Part shown: positions 33,293-42,608 of the stretch, one piece after another | How the letters are laid out: each line of letters opens with the position of its first letter | Position numbering within the stretch: the stretch's first letter is position 1 | Source of the DNA: Rhizobium sp. P40RR-XXII | Lineage (GTDB): Bacteria > Pseudomonadota > Alphaproteobacteria > Rhizobiales > Rhizobiaceae | DNA length: 64,000 bases | Reading direction: 5' to 3' | Assembly: GCF_012641405.1 (NCBI RefSeq) | Contig: NZ_JABAII010000010.1 | Span: forward strand, 62,001 to 126,000 | Position numbers and translations under genes: made by a program | The notes under the pieces: generated by a model | Database searches by the model: none | The model's input: the letters and a program-made list of their open reading frames with translations, nothing else | Told to the model about the DNA's origin: nothing

Positions 33293-34306
33293 TCAGCGAG
33301 CCAATTCCGGGAGACATTCGGTAACAAAACGGGTTACTTCCGCGGCGAGCTCCATATCTTCCGGAGATCCTGAAAATCCACCATGCGGCATCGCCTCGAA
33401 CACATGAAGTTCGACCGGGGCTCCCACGCGTCGCAGCTTGCGATGCAATCTCACCGCGTTGGAGAGGAACAGGTCGCGCGTTCCGCTCTGCAGGAATATC
33501 GGCGGAAACGCGGCCGACATCTCTCCGAACAGCGGCGACAAATACGGATGCGTCAAGTCGGCGCCGCCTGCATAAAGCAGATTGTTCGACATGAGGGGAT
33601 TGGGAAGCACGACATCGATGGTGCGGTTGGTTTGAAAGCTGTCCCCCGATTCCGTCAGATCCAACTCCGGGGACAACAAGACGACGCCTGCCGGGAACCG
33701 CAGGCCTTCATCGCGTGCCCGCAGGATGGTGGCGAGGGCTAGATTGCCACCGGCCGAGCGACCGCCAAGTACGACGCGATCGGCCCCATAGTGATCGATC
33801 ACGTGCCGATACACCGCCATGCAGTCGTCGAGTGCTGCCGGATAGGGATGGTCCGGTGGCATCCGGTAGTCGATACCGTAGCAGGTCATCCCGAGCCGGT
33901 TTGCTTGCAGCCGTGCGCTCTCACGACAGGCATCGCCACCACCGAATACGAGCGCGCCGCCGTGCAGGTCGATGAAAACGCAGTCTTTGAGCCGCGGGCT
34001 TTCTGGTAACACAACATGGACAGTTGCTGTGCCCAGGCGCCGCGTTTCGATCTCGGTGCTTGTTTCATTCGTCGCTGCATTGAGAGCCGCGGCGTAATGG
34101 GCCTCGGCTGCGGACTGCAACTGACGCCAAGCTGCCCGATCGTTTGGTGCCGGTATTGGATAAAGCGCATTGAGTGGTGTGCCGTCATATTGTGCGGCTG
34201 CGCGCAGCATGGTCTGCGCTTCCTGACTGATCGACGTTGGAACAGGAATGATCCGTTCGCCGACGTGTACACCTTCCACGGGGGAGAGATTCTGTTCGTT
34301 CTTCAA
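33293..34306 (-). CDS. alpha/beta hydrolase of the hormone-sensitive lipase family
   Basis: Esterase of about 337 residues. The HGG oxyanion motif is in FIDLHGGALVFGGGD (about residues 112-126), the nucleophile Ser in VLGGRSAGGNLALAT (about 182-196), the acid near QSGTRDLFLSNA and the His in FEAMPHGGFSG (about 310). The track of open frame goes upstream to 34342, but a TTG at 34306 has AGGAG eight bases before it and is the better start. The substrate is probably a short acyl ester. It faces no regulator directly; the next genes on the same strand are a cupin and a second hydrolase. Confidence 0.85.
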   Translation of the reverse strand: MKNEQNLSPVEGVHVGERIIPVPTSISQEAQTMLRAAAQYDGTPLNALYPIPAPNDRAAWRQLQSAAEAHYAAALNAATNETSTEIETRRLGTATVHVVLPESPRLKDCVFIDLHGGALVFGGGDACRESARLQANRLGMTCYGIDYRMPPDHPYPAALDDCMAVYRHVIDHYGADRVVLGGRSAGGNLALATILRARDEGLRFPAGVVLLSPELDLTESGDSFQTNRTIDVVLPNPLMSNNLLYAGGADLTHPYLSPLFGEMSAAFPPIFLQSGTRDLFLSNAVRLHRKLRRVGAPVELHVFEAMPHGGFSGSPEDMELAAEVTRFVTECLPELAR

Positions 34307-34412
34307 GCGGGCACTCCTGTTCACACGTGGTTTGGCGTGCAACTACCCGAACCAACGCAAATGACCCACGCCGACAGACGCAACGGTAGGTCGGCAGAAT
34401 CGATCGTCCACA

Positions 34413-34781
34413 TCACGTTGAGCTCGATGATGTGGGTTCTGGCTGCTGCCAATGAGGAAATGTCACATAGGCGGTCACGGCGCCCGTCTCATGAGAACGG
34501 ATGGTCACCTTGTCGCCTTTCTGCATTGCAATGATCTCGCCAGGCCCCGCTGTCTGCGATCCATGCGCGTCTGAGACAGTTATGTTTCCTTCCAGGACGA
34601 TCATCGTGTCGTGTACGGCCATGGTCTCTTGCAGAACCTGGTTCGGGCCGTAGCGCCCGAACCCGATGGTGACTGGCCCGCCGTGGCGCTGGTCGAGCAG
34701 GTTGCCGGTGAAGATCTCACCTTCCTGCCCCGGCGAACGTTCAAACACTGCGTCGGCAATGGCGAATTTGTAAACAGTCAT
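34413..34781 (-). CDS. cupin domain protein, EutQ-like
   Basis: Single-domain cupin of 122 residues. The barrel core reads MIVLEGNITVSDAHG, then GPGEIIAMQKGDKVTIRSHETG. It is closest to the EutQ/ethanolamine-utilisation-type cupins and to small sensors or epimerase-like cupins. The His/Glu metal-site pattern (QETMAVHDTMIVLEG) is partly kept. The function is unknown. It is on the minus strand between two hydrolases, about 100 bases from each, so the three may form one unit. Confidence 0.75.
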   Translation of the reverse strand: MTVYKFAIADAVFERSPGQEGEIFTGNLLDQRHGGPVTIGFGRYGPNQVLQETMAVHDTMIVLEGNITVSDAHGSQTAGPGEIIAMQKGDKVTIRSHETGAVTAYVTFPHWQQPEPTSSSST

Positions 34782-34879
34782 GGATTATCTCCTGAAGATT
34801 GGAACCGCGAGAGATGGGTCGACAGCGTGACCACCGCGCGACTGTGGGATGACACGGTGGTCCGAATTGATGGAGCCTG

Positions 34880-35866
34880 CTATTTGGCGATGAAAGCCAG
34901 GAGATTCTCGTTCAGAACATCAGCGTTGACCGTCAGCATTCCATGTGAGTATCCAGGATAGGTCTTCAATGTGCCATTCCTGAGCAGTTTGACCGCCTTT
35001 GAAGCCGATGCCGCAATCGGAACGACCTGGTCGTCCTCGCCGTGCATCACCAAGGTCGGAACGGTGATGGCTTTCAGGTCCTCCGTCTGGTCGGTTTCCG
35101 AAAACGCCTTGATGCCGTCGTAATGTGCCTTGGCGCTACCCATCATACCCTGTCGCCACCAGTTCTGGATCACGCCTTCATGGACTGTCGAACCATCGCG
35201 ATTGAACCCGTAGAACGGACCGGCGGGAACGTCTCGGAAGAATTGGGCACGGTTGCTGGCCAGCGCCGAACGAAAGCTGTCAAAGACCTCGATCGGTGTG
35301 CCTTCGGGATTGCTACCGGTCTTCAGCATCAGCGGCGGAATGGCAGCGACCAGAACGGCCTTGGCAACACGACCAGTTGGTTCGCCCTGCCGCGCCACAT
35401 ATCGCGCCACTTCGCCGCCGCCGGTGGAGTGGCCAACGTGGACCGCGTTTCTCAGGTCCAGCGCCCTAGCTACGGCAAAAGCATCGGCGGCGTAATGGTC
35501 GATGTCATGACCTTCGGCAACCTGCTCCGAACGGCCGTGCCCGCGCCGGTCATGCGCCACGACCCGAAATCCCTTCGATAGGAAAAAGAGCATCTGCGCG
35601 TCCCAGTCGTCGGATGACAGAGGCCAGCCATGGTGAAACACAATTGGCTGGGCATCCTTGGGACCCCAGTCCTTGTAGAAAATCTGTACACCGTCGTCTG
35701 TGGTCACGAAGCCCATATTGCGCTCTCCTTCTGATGATTTGAATGTGGCAGGTTCCTTGCCTCGCACGTGGCGCGGCCAAAATGTGAAACTTGCAGCAAC
35801 GGCCGCTGCCGAGGTCAGGGCGTCGCGGCGACTGAGCGGCAAGTTCGGACTTAAGATACGAGGCAT
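34880..35866 (-). CDS. alpha/beta hydrolase (non-haem chloroperoxidase type), Tat-type N-terminus
   Basis: Hydrolase of 328 residues. The first 36 residues contain LSRRDALTSAAAVAASFTFW, a twin-arginine-like signal, so the enzyme may be exported. The hydrolase core starts MGFVTTDDGVQIFYKDWG (about residue 50). The oxyanion region is IVFHHGWPLSSDDWDAQM, the nucleophile Ser is in HVGHSTGGGEVARY, the acid is in VMHGEDDQVVPI and the His is in YSHGML. The core is nearly the classical chloroperoxidase length (about 275), so the signal region is an added front. An internal ATG near residue 51 would give the plain enzyme. Confidence 0.82.
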   Translation of the reverse strand: MPRILSPNLPLSRRDALTSAAAVAASFTFWPRHVRGKEPATFKSSEGERNMGFVTTDDGVQIFYKDWGPKDAQPIVFHHGWPLSSDDWDAQMLFFLSKGFRVVAHDRRGHGRSEQVAEGHDIDHYAADAFAVARALDLRNAVHVGHSTGGGEVARYVARQGEPTGRVAKAVLVAAIPPLMLKTGSNPEGTPIEVFDSFRSALASNRAQFFRDVPAGPFYGFNRDGSTVHEGVIQNWWRQGMMGSAKAHYDGIKAFSETDQTEDLKAITVPTLVMHGEDDQVVPIAASASKAVKLLRNGTLKTYPGYSHGMLTVNADVLNENLLAFIAK

Positions 35867-36235
35867 TGATGTGTCCCCCTGGCTTAATCAAATACGGGCG
35901 GGTTTGGCCGAACAACCCTTGTCGTGTTCCTATTGCGGTGTTGGTAAGAACGACTGGGGACGTACGGCGAAAGAATCCGGTGCTCTTTCCTACGAAAATT
36001 AGGGTTTGCAGGCCTGCTGGAAGACCTGCTTCCAAGCGCGGTCAGTACACTTGATGGCAGCTCGAGAGGCGGTTTGATAGGCCACTTGCGTGCAAAGCTG
36101 TGTCGCTGAAAGCGGAACGCCAAACGGGATCTGGCTCTACCGTCAATCCAGTGGGTTTGCCGAGCAGGATTCATCGTCGCAGGTCAGATACGGGCGCGGT
36201 GCCAAATATCTGTTTATATTCTGATAAGTTGAACA

Positions 36236-36340
36236 CATGAGAAGAGATCCCAGATGCCGTTCGCCGCCCCTGGATAGCGCGCCGACCTCAATACCACCCC
36301 TGATCAACTTTTCCGCGGCTGGTTGCGCAACGAGCCGGCC
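36236..36340 (-). pseudogene. remnant of an enoyl-CoA hydratase C-terminus
   Basis: The minus-strand frame reads AQPAAEKLIRGGIEVGALSRGG, then ERHLGSLLM. It matches the end of the intact hydratase at 30505-31338 (ERPAAERLIRGGLKAGAQTKEG, ERNLESLLRALKM) over about 30 residues. No upstream part survives, and the rest of 35867-36424 has no other gene that I can recognise. This suggests a duplicated module that was mostly deleted. Confidence 0.55.
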
Positions 36341-36424
36341 AAGGCGGCATGCAGAACGGCAATCTGTCTTGCAGAGCGCGCGATGAAGCAATAGATTTTT
36401 TCCGCCAGCGGATAACGACTGGGT

Positions 36425-37306
36425 TCATCGCTCCAGATCAGCCACCGGCGCGCTGCCGAACATGCTCTTGTACTCGCGGCTGAACTGCGATGGGCTTTTA
36501 TAACCCACCTCATACGCCACGCGCGACACATTGGTGCTCCCGCCGGCAAGGAGCTTCTGCGCCTCAAGCAAGCGGATATGGCGTTGAAACGCAAGCGGGC
36601 TGAACCCGGTGACTTCCTTGAAATGCCTGTGAAAGCTCGTGACGCTCATATGAGATGACGCTGCCAGTTCAGGAATGTTGACAACTTCGCTGTGATTGAT
36701 GGCGAGCCAATCGGCTGCCGCCTTGAGTTGCTGGAAACGGTCGTTCCTCTGGTTGACCTGTCGAAGCGTATCGCCCATCGAACTCTGAAGCAGGCGATAA
36801 TAGAGCTCGAATTCGTAATGCGGTGCCAACGCGCCGATATCGTCCGGCTCGTTCAGCAGCCCAATGAGGCGAGTGAATGCATCGCCGACCGCTCCGTCGA
36901 GATCGCCTGCGGCGACTGCGCACGTCCAGCGATCCTCGCGTTTGGGCATATCGAGCATGACGCGCGTCAAGATGCCGGCATCAAGATGAAGGCTTATGCC
37001 GACATAGGGGAGGTTGGCCTTAGCGCCGGTCAACTGGTGGCTATAGGGAAGACCGAAGGACGAGACTGCACAGGCTCCCGCTGTGAGCTCGAATCTATTT
37101 GCGCCCATGATCAAGACTTTGGTTCCCCGCAGGACCGCATAGAACATGGGTTCGAACACGGCCGGAGTGGGCGGCGTCACCCTTGTACTGGTCCAAAGCG
37201 TCAGCCGCGGAACAGGCGTGGGAAGGCCGACGGTTCCTCCCTGTTCCGGGATAAGCGGAGCGACATCGTTCAACAGGCGTGTGGTCGGCATCTCAAGGTC
37301 TTGCAT
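36425..37306 (-). CDS. AraC family transcriptional regulator
   Basis: Regulator of about 293 residues. An N-terminal AraC_N cupin-like domain (about 15-175) has FEPMFYAVLRGTKVLIMGANRFEL. The C-terminal AraC-type helix-turn-helix pair (about 190-290) has NIPELAASSHMSVTSFHRHFKEVTG and VSRVAYEVGYKSPSQFSREYKSMFG. It is divergent from an SDR gene at 37484, a common pairing. The open frame runs much further upstream, but the family starts here. The ATG at 37291 is an alternative start. No ribosome site stands out. Confidence 0.87.
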   Translation of the reverse strand: MQDLEMPTTRLLNDVAPLIPEQGGTVGLPTPVPRLTLWTSTRVTPPTPAVFEPMFYAVLRGTKVLIMGANRFELTAGACAVSSFGLPYSHQLTGAKANLPYVGISLHLDAGILTRVMLDMPKREDRWTCAVAAGDLDGAVGDAFTRLIGLLNEPDDIGALAPHYEFELYYRLLQSSMGDTLRQVNQRNDRFQQLKAAADWLAINHSEVVNIPELAASSHMSVTSFHRHFKEVTGFSPLAFQRHIRLLEAQKLLAGGSTNVSRVAYEVGYKSPSQFSREYKSMFGSAPVADLER

Positions 37307-37483
37307 CGTGTAAGCATGCAGCAATTTGGTAGGATCAGGCAAGTGTCTGGGAAAATCGGGAATGTTGTCTGCATCGTGACTGCCTATCTTGAAGCTTAAC
37401 GGAAAGCCTGCCGGAGCGACCAGTGCCGAGGAATGGACCTCGACATCGGTAATACGGCGATAGAGAAAGCAAAGGGTATGATT

Positions 37484-38224
37484 ATGCAGGAACTGGCTGG
37501 AAAGAATGCGCTCGTGACCGGTGGGTCGCGCGGCATCGGCGAGGCGATTGCGATTGCACTGTCCGAGAAGGGTGCAAACGTCGCGATAACGTACGAGCGA
37601 TCGGTAGACAGCGCGGAGCGACTTGTCCGGACTATCGAAGGCAATGGCGGCAAGGCAATCGCGATACAAGCCGACAGCGCGGATCCTTCGGCCATCCAGC
37701 GGTCTGTGGACGAAACTGTGCGTGCGCTGGCCGGTCTCGACATTCTCGTCAACAATGCGGCGATCGCGCGATACAACACGATCGCAGATTTCACAGTCGA
37801 GGATATCGACGCACTGCTTGCCGTTAACGTGCGCGGGCCGGTTCTCGCTGCAAAGGCCGCAATTCCCCACCTCAAGAACGGTGGGCGCATTATCACCATC
37901 GGATCGGCGGGCGCGGATCGCATCGCAGGAGTCCCTGGCACGATCTACTACATGACCAAAGGCGCGCTCCAGGCATTTAACCGCGGCCTTGCGCGCGAAT
38001 TAGGCTCCCGGGACATAACGGTTAATCTCGTCCAGCCCGGATCGACGAACACGGACTCGAATCCGGAGACGGGCGAATTCGCCGACTACCAGCGCGGTCT
38101 CAGCGCACTCGGTCGCTTCAACCAGCCAGAGGATGTTGCTGCTGCAGTCGCATTCCTTGCAACGCCGGCTGCCCGACAGATTACCGGCACCATCCTGACG
38201 GTGGACGGTGGTGCTCTCGCTTAG
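37484..38224 (+). CDS. short-chain dehydrogenase/reductase, 3-oxoacyl-ACP reductase type
   Basis: SDR of about 246 residues. The cofactor motif is VTGGSRGIGEAIAIALSEKGA (about 9-29), NNAAIA is at about residue 88, the catalytic Ser is in ITIGSAGADRIAG and the Tyr-x-x-x-Lys is in YYMTKGALQAF (about 152-162). The C-terminal GTILTVDGG is the family end. The ATG at 37484 has AAAGGG at good distance; an ATG at 37478 is close by. It is probably controlled by the divergent AraC gene. Confidence 0.88.
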   Translation: MQELAGKNALVTGGSRGIGEAIAIALSEKGANVAITYERSVDSAERLVRTIEGNGGKAIAIQADSADPSAIQRSVDETVRALAGLDILVNNAAIARYNTIADFTVEDIDALLAVNVRGPVLAAKAAIPHLKNGGRIITIGSAGADRIAGVPGTIYYMTKGALQAFNRGLARELGSRDITVNLVQPGSTNTDSNPETGEFADYQRGLSALGRFNQPEDVAAAVAFLATPAARQITGTILTVDGGALA

Positions 38225-38242
38225 TCCATGGTGAAGGCGCAT

Positions 38243-38268
38243 GGTTGCTTGACTGCAATCAGGCAACC
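38243..38268 (+). terminator. terminator-like hairpin after the SDR gene
   Basis: GGTTGC and GCAACC, with an inner TGA/TCA and a T-G pair, form a ten-pair hairpin (loop CTGCAA). TTCGTTTC follows as a broken T-run. It lies 19 bases after the SDR stop. Confidence 0.5.
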
Positions 38269-38446
38269 TTCGTTTCGCCAATAGGCCACCCGCCGCATAA
38301 GTCGTGTTCCACTTTCAGCGACAGAGTTTTGCCGATGCTATGACTATTCGCGACAACTTCGCGACGATACCTCATTCAGGCAGAGGCGGCTCAACCAAGG
38401 TGAGCCTTTTTGATTGCTTCAAACGAGAAATCGGGAACGTGTTGGC

Positions 38447-40207
38447 ATGGCTGAGGTGAGCTTGGGGCAGACGATTGGGCCGGCGGTCGTCCTGATGGGA
38501 GCGGCTGTGGTCGCGGTGCCCCTGTTTCGGCGGCTTGGTCTCGGCTCGGTTCTGGGCTATTTCGCTGCGGGAGTACTCGTCGGTCCGTCGGTCATCGGCC
38601 TGTTTGCTGATGCTGCGTCTATATTGCATTTTTCCGAACTCGGCGTGGTGATGTTCCTGTTCGTCATCGGATTGGAACTCAGACCCCACAAGCTTTGGGC
38701 CATGCGCGGCCAGATTTTCGGGCTCGGCCTCGTGCAGGTGGCGGCGGCGACAGCCGCCCTGTCCTTGGCGGGTGTGCTGGTCTTCGGCCTGCCTGCCACG
38801 GTGGCCTTCGTCGCCGGCGCGGGTTTCGTGCTGTCGTCGACAGCCGTCATCATGTCGGTACTGCAGGATCGTGGTGAGATTTCAAACCCGGAGGGCCAGA
38901 AATCCGTATCCATCCTTCTCTTCGAAGACCTGATGATCGTGCCGCTTCTGGCGGTTGTCGCCTTTCTGTCGCCACTCTCGCAGGGACAGTCGGGATGGGT
39001 GGATGTTCTCCTGGCGCTCGGCGCACTGCTCGTTCTTCTCGGCGTATCGAAATGGGGTTTGAACCCGTTCTTCGCCCTTCTGGCGCGGGCAAGGACCCGC
39101 GAGGTGATGACGGCCGGCGCGCTGCTGGTAGTGCTGGGGGCCGCTTTGCTGATGGCGGGTGCCGGGCTTTCCATGGCGATGGGCGCCTTCCTTGCCGGCG
39201 TGATGCTTTCGAGTTCGAGCTATCGGCACCAGATCGAAAGCGATATCGAGCCGTTTCGCGGCCTGCTCATGGGCCTGTTCTTCATGGCTGTCGGCATGTC
39301 GCTGGACCTTGCCGTGGTGGCGGCCGAATGGGGACTTCTGCTAGCTATGCTGACCGCCTTCACCATCGCCAAGGGCGTGGTGGTCTATGCGGTTGCCCGC
39401 CTGTTCGGCGGCTCCAGCTACCAGGCGCTGCACCGTACCTCGATGTTCCTGCAGGGTGGCGAGTTCGCCTTCGTCCTCTATGCTGCCGCAACAACCGGCG
39501 GGGTGATCGATCCGCGCGAAAATGCGCTGTTCACGACCGTTATCATATTCTCCATGGCGCTGACGCCGCTGCTGATGATCGCCGCGGATCGGTTGCTGCG
39601 CGGCGAAGCTTCGATGGAGGGTGTTGAGGCGGCGCGTGATCTCAGCGGAAGGGTGCTCATCATCGGCTTCGGCCGTTTCGGCCAGATTGCCTCGCAACTG
39701 CTTCTGTCGAAGGGGGTCAACCTTTCCGTCATCGACATGAACCCCGATCGTATCCGTGAAGCGGGGCGTTTTGGTTTCAAGGTGTTTTTCGGCGACGGCA
39801 CGCGTCTCGACACGCTGCACCATTCCGGCGCCGGTTCGGCCGAGGCCTTGCTGATCTGCATCGACGATCCAAAGGCCGCCCTGCAGATCGTGGAACTGGC
39901 ACAACATGAGTTCCCGCAGGCCAAGATTCTGGTGCGCAGCTATGATCGCGGCCATGCCGTGGACCTGATCCGCGCCGGCGTCGACTACCAGATCCGCGAA
40001 ACGGTCGAATCCGCCTACAGGATGGGGGCGGAAGGCTTGCGCGCCCTGGGTTATGCCGAGCTTGACGTGGAGGAAGCGGCAGAGGACGTTCGTCGGCGGG
40101 ACAATGAGCGGCTGTCCGAACAGGTGCAGGGAGACGCCATGTCCGGCATGGATCACCTGCATCTCGGACCCGTTCCCGAGCCGCTGAGCGGTGTGGCAGC
40201 GAAATAA
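38447..40207 (+). CDS. cation/proton antiporter, KefB/KefC (CPA2) type
   Basis: Inner-membrane antiporter of about 586 residues. The N-terminal part (1-380) has about 12 hydrophobic helices, starting TIGPAVVLMGAAVVAVPLF, with the FVLSSTAVIMSVLQDRGE stretch typical of CPA2. The TrkA-N domain (about 395-510) begins GRVLIIGFGRFGQIASQLL, a Rossmann NAD-binding fold that gates transport. The ATG at 38447 is used; a TTG 33 bases upstream is unlikely. It is followed after 15 bases by a homoserine dehydrogenase-like gene in the same direction. The usual cation is potassium, in exchange for protons. Confidence 0.9.
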   Translation: MAEVSLGQTIGPAVVLMGAAVVAVPLFRRLGLGSVLGYFAAGVLVGPSVIGLFADAASILHFSELGVVMFLFVIGLELRPHKLWAMRGQIFGLGLVQVAAATAALSLAGVLVFGLPATVAFVAGAGFVLSSTAVIMSVLQDRGEISNPEGQKSVSILLFEDLMIVPLLAVVAFLSPLSQGQSGWVDVLLALGALLVLLGVSKWGLNPFFALLARARTREVMTAGALLVVLGAALLMAGAGLSMAMGAFLAGVMLSSSSYRHQIESDIEPFRGLLMGLFFMAVGMSLDLAVVAAEWGLLLAMLTAFTIAKGVVVYAVARLFGGSSYQALHRTSMFLQGGEFAFVLYAAATTGGVIDPRENALFTTVIIFSMALTPLLMIAADRLLRGEASMEGVEAARDLSGRVLIIGFGRFGQIASQLLLSKGVNLSVIDMNPDRIREAGRFGFKVFFGDGTRLDTLHHSGAGSAEALLICIDDPKAALQIVELAQHEFPQAKILVRSYDRGHAVDLIRAGVDYQIRETVESAYRMGAEGLRALGYAELDVEEAAEDVRRRDNERLSEQVQGDAMSGMDHLHLGPVPEPLSGVAAK

Positions 40208-40222
40208 CGGAAGAGCGGGACG

Positions 40223-41221
40223 ATGAACACGGTGAGGATTGCGATAGCAGGCTTCGGCGGAGTGGGACGGGCAACGGCAAGCTTGCTTCTGTCCCGGCGG
40301 GAGCGTTATCGCGACGTCTACGGCGCGGATATGCGGCTCGTGGCCGTCTGCGGATCCCGGTCCGGTGTAAAAAGCGCGGATGGACTGGAAGAAGAGCAAC
40401 TTTCCACGCTCGAAGACGGGCTCTCGGGCCCGGCCTTCATCGAGGAGAGCGACGCTGATATTCTGATCGAGGCGGGGCCGAGCGATTTCCGCACCGGGGG
40501 GCCGGGGCTTGCCTATCTTCGTTCATCGCTTTCGGCCGGGCGTGACACGATCGTCATATCGAAGGGCGCGCTGGTTCATAGCGGGCGGGAACTGTGGGCG
40601 CTCGCCAAAGGCTCCGGCGCGATGTTGAAGCTTAGCGGTGCCGCCGCGGCCGCGCTGCCGACGATCGATCTGGTTGAGCATAGTCTCAAAGGCTGCGAGG
40701 TGCTCGAAGTCGAGGGCATTCTGAATGCCACGACCAATTATCTGCTCGATGCAATGACGACACGTAGGATCGGCTTTGACGATGCCCTGCGCGAAGCTCA
40801 GCTCGGCGGTTTCGCCGAAGCTGATCCACGCAATGACACCGAGGGTTGGGACACCGCTTGCAAGCTGCTGATTCTCGCCAATTTCGGACTGGGTGCTAAT
40901 CTTACGATGGGCGATCTGACCGTGGCAGGCATCCAGTCGGTCACCGCGGAACGGATCGAGGCCTGGCGCGGGCAGGGGCTTGTCCCGAAACTCGTTGGCC
41001 GCCTTTGGCGCGAAAACGGTGCGATCCGCGCCGAGGTCGGCATCCGGACCTATCCGCTTGCCGATCCTCTCGCGAATATCCGCGGCAAGGACAAGGCGAT
41101 CCGCATCGTCACCGATGCGATGGGCGAGACGCTCGCAATCGGGGCTGGAAACGAGCCGCTTGCGACGGCCGCGGCGGCCCTGAAAGATCTGGAACATATC
41201 CTGGCGGTAAGGATGGCCTGA
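40223..41221 (+). CDS. homoserine dehydrogenase-like protein
   Basis: NAD(P)-dependent oxidoreductase of 332 residues, like the single-domain (ACT-less) homoserine dehydrogenases. The N-terminal fold is RIAIAGFGGVGRATASLLL (about 5-23), SKGALVHSGRELW is in the middle, and the catalytic region is VEGILNATTNYLLDAM. FAEADPRNDTEGWDTACKL (about 199-217) holds the conserved Asp-Pro and Asp-x-x-Gly-x-Asp pattern. It is short compared with the biosynthetic enzyme (about 430) and lacks the regulatory ACT domain. It probably works on a homoserine-like substrate in catabolism. It appears co-transcribed with the Kef-type antiporter. Confidence 0.8.
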   Translation: MNTVRIAIAGFGGVGRATASLLLSRRERYRDVYGADMRLVAVCGSRSGVKSADGLEEEQLSTLEDGLSGPAFIEESDADILIEAGPSDFRTGGPGLAYLRSSLSAGRDTIVISKGALVHSGRELWALAKGSGAMLKLSGAAAAALPTIDLVEHSLKGCEVLEVEGILNATTNYLLDAMTTRRIGFDDALREAQLGGFAEADPRNDTEGWDTACKLLILANFGLGANLTMGDLTVAGIQSVTAERIEAWRGQGLVPKLVGRLWRENGAIRAEVGIRTYPLADPLANIRGKDKAIRIVTDAMGETLAIGAGNEPLATAAAALKDLEHILAVRMA

Positions 41222-41286
41222 AACCGGGCGATACAGCCACCGCGACCACTCAAGGCAAGAGGTCCCCAACGGGAAAGGAACAGCGC

Positions 41287-42243
41287 ATGAAAGCTGCAGT
41301 CTATGACAACCCCGGTCCGCCGACAGTCTTGAGGTATGCCGATGTGCCCGATCCCGTCTGTGGGCCGCAGGACGTCCTGATTGCCGTCGAGGCGATTTCG
41401 ATTGAGGGCGGCGACTTGATCAACCGGCGCTCGACACCACAGCGATCCTCTTGGATCGTTGGTTATGCGGCTGCCGGGACCATTGTTGCAGTTGGCGAAA
41501 ACGTGAGGGACCGAAGCGTTGGTCAAAGGGTGACGGCCTTCGACATGCAGGGATCGCATGCCGAACTATGGTCTGTGCCCGCCTCTCGCACATGGTTGAT
41601 CCCGAATGACGTCGGCACGGTGCAAGCCGCGGCACTGCCGATCTCCTTCGGGACGGCCCGCCACTGTGTCATCACCAAGGGCCGGCTAAATGAAGGCGAG
41701 ACGGTTCTGATCCAGGCGGCCGCGGGCGGTGTTGGTCTGGCGGCCATTCAGCTCGCGCGTCAAGCGGGGGCGACGGTCGTTGCGGTCGCCGGTGGTCGCG
41801 AACGACAAGCGCGTTTGACCGCACTTGGCGCCGCGCATGTCATTGATCGATTTGAGCAGGATGTCGTTGGGGAAGCCCGTCGGCTGACCGATGGCAGGGG
41901 AGTTGATCTCGTGATTGACCCCGTTGGATCGACCTTGCAAGCCTCCCTTTCCGCGCTTGCCGTCGAGGGACGTCTTGTCTTCGTCGGAAACGCTGGCGGT
42001 GGCGGTCTCGACGTCGATCTCTGGTCGCCCATGCAGAACAATCAGACGCTTCACGGCGTTTTCATGGGGTCACTGTTCGAACGGCCTGCTGTGCATCGGA
42101 CGGTTGACGAACTTCTGGAGGCCACTGGCGAAAGGCGGTTGGACGTGGTCATCGATCAGGTCTTTCCGCTTCGAGAGGCAGCAAGAGCTCATGAATATGC
42201 CGAAACGGCAAAGCCGTTGGGCCGCGTCGTGATGACACCCTGA
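41287..42243 (+). CDS. zinc-less alcohol dehydrogenase / quinone oxidoreductase family
   Basis: NADPH-dependent reductase of 318 residues in the medium-chain family. It starts KAAVYDNPGPPTVLRYADVPDP. The cofactor domain is in IQAAAGGVGLAAIQLARQAGATVVAVAGG (about 140-168). The zinc ligands of true alcohol dehydrogenases are missing, so it is a quinone reductase (QOR) or enoyl reductase type. The ATG at 41287 has AAGGAA 8 bases upstream. It begins 65 bases after the homoserine dehydrogenase gene on the same strand. The function is likely detoxification of a quinone or alkenal, inferred from the family. Confidence 0.85.
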   Translation: MKAAVYDNPGPPTVLRYADVPDPVCGPQDVLIAVEAISIEGGDLINRRSTPQRSSWIVGYAAAGTIVAVGENVRDRSVGQRVTAFDMQGSHAELWSVPASRTWLIPNDVGTVQAAALPISFGTARHCVITKGRLNEGETVLIQAAAGGVGLAAIQLARQAGATVVAVAGGRERQARLTALGAAHVIDRFEQDVVGEARRLTDGRGVDLVIDPVGSTLQASLSALAVEGRLVFVGNAGGGGLDVDLWSPMQNNQTLHGVFMGSLFERPAVHRTVDELLEATGERRLDVVIDQVFPLREAARAHEYAETAKPLGRVVMTP

Positions 42244-42608
42244 CGCGGAGGCATCGAAAAACTGATCTGGCGGCAGGAAAGCCGTTGGCATGGAACGGAC
42301 CTCGTTGAGGAACAGTTGCCGCGAATGTCGATCTACCGACGGGTTTTGATGAGACCTTCTCATATCCGGCACTTGTTTTGTCGATCCAAGCAGCAGTGCG
42401 AACGAGCAAACCTTCTTGGCTTCGCGGCTTTCAACCTTTTTCCTGAGTTTCTGATACAGTTTCTGCAGGTCATCATCGGAGGTCGCCACGGTGCCGCCGG
42501 TCGATACGAGGCCGGCCACCGTCTGTTCGATCTCTCTCCGTTCAGCGAAAAGGACTTTTGTAGCCGAAGGCGCCGGCCATTGCTGCATGTATTGCAAGCC
42601 GGCTAGCG
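42244..42608. other. no clear gene between the quinone oxidoreductase and the LysR genes
   Basis: The only protein-like frame is on the minus strand (about 42588 down to 42200), with a helical charged stretch KLYQKLRKKVESREAKK. It has no ribosome site and ends inside the oxidoreductase gene. I cannot identify it. It may be the tail of a lost gene. Confidence 0.3.
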
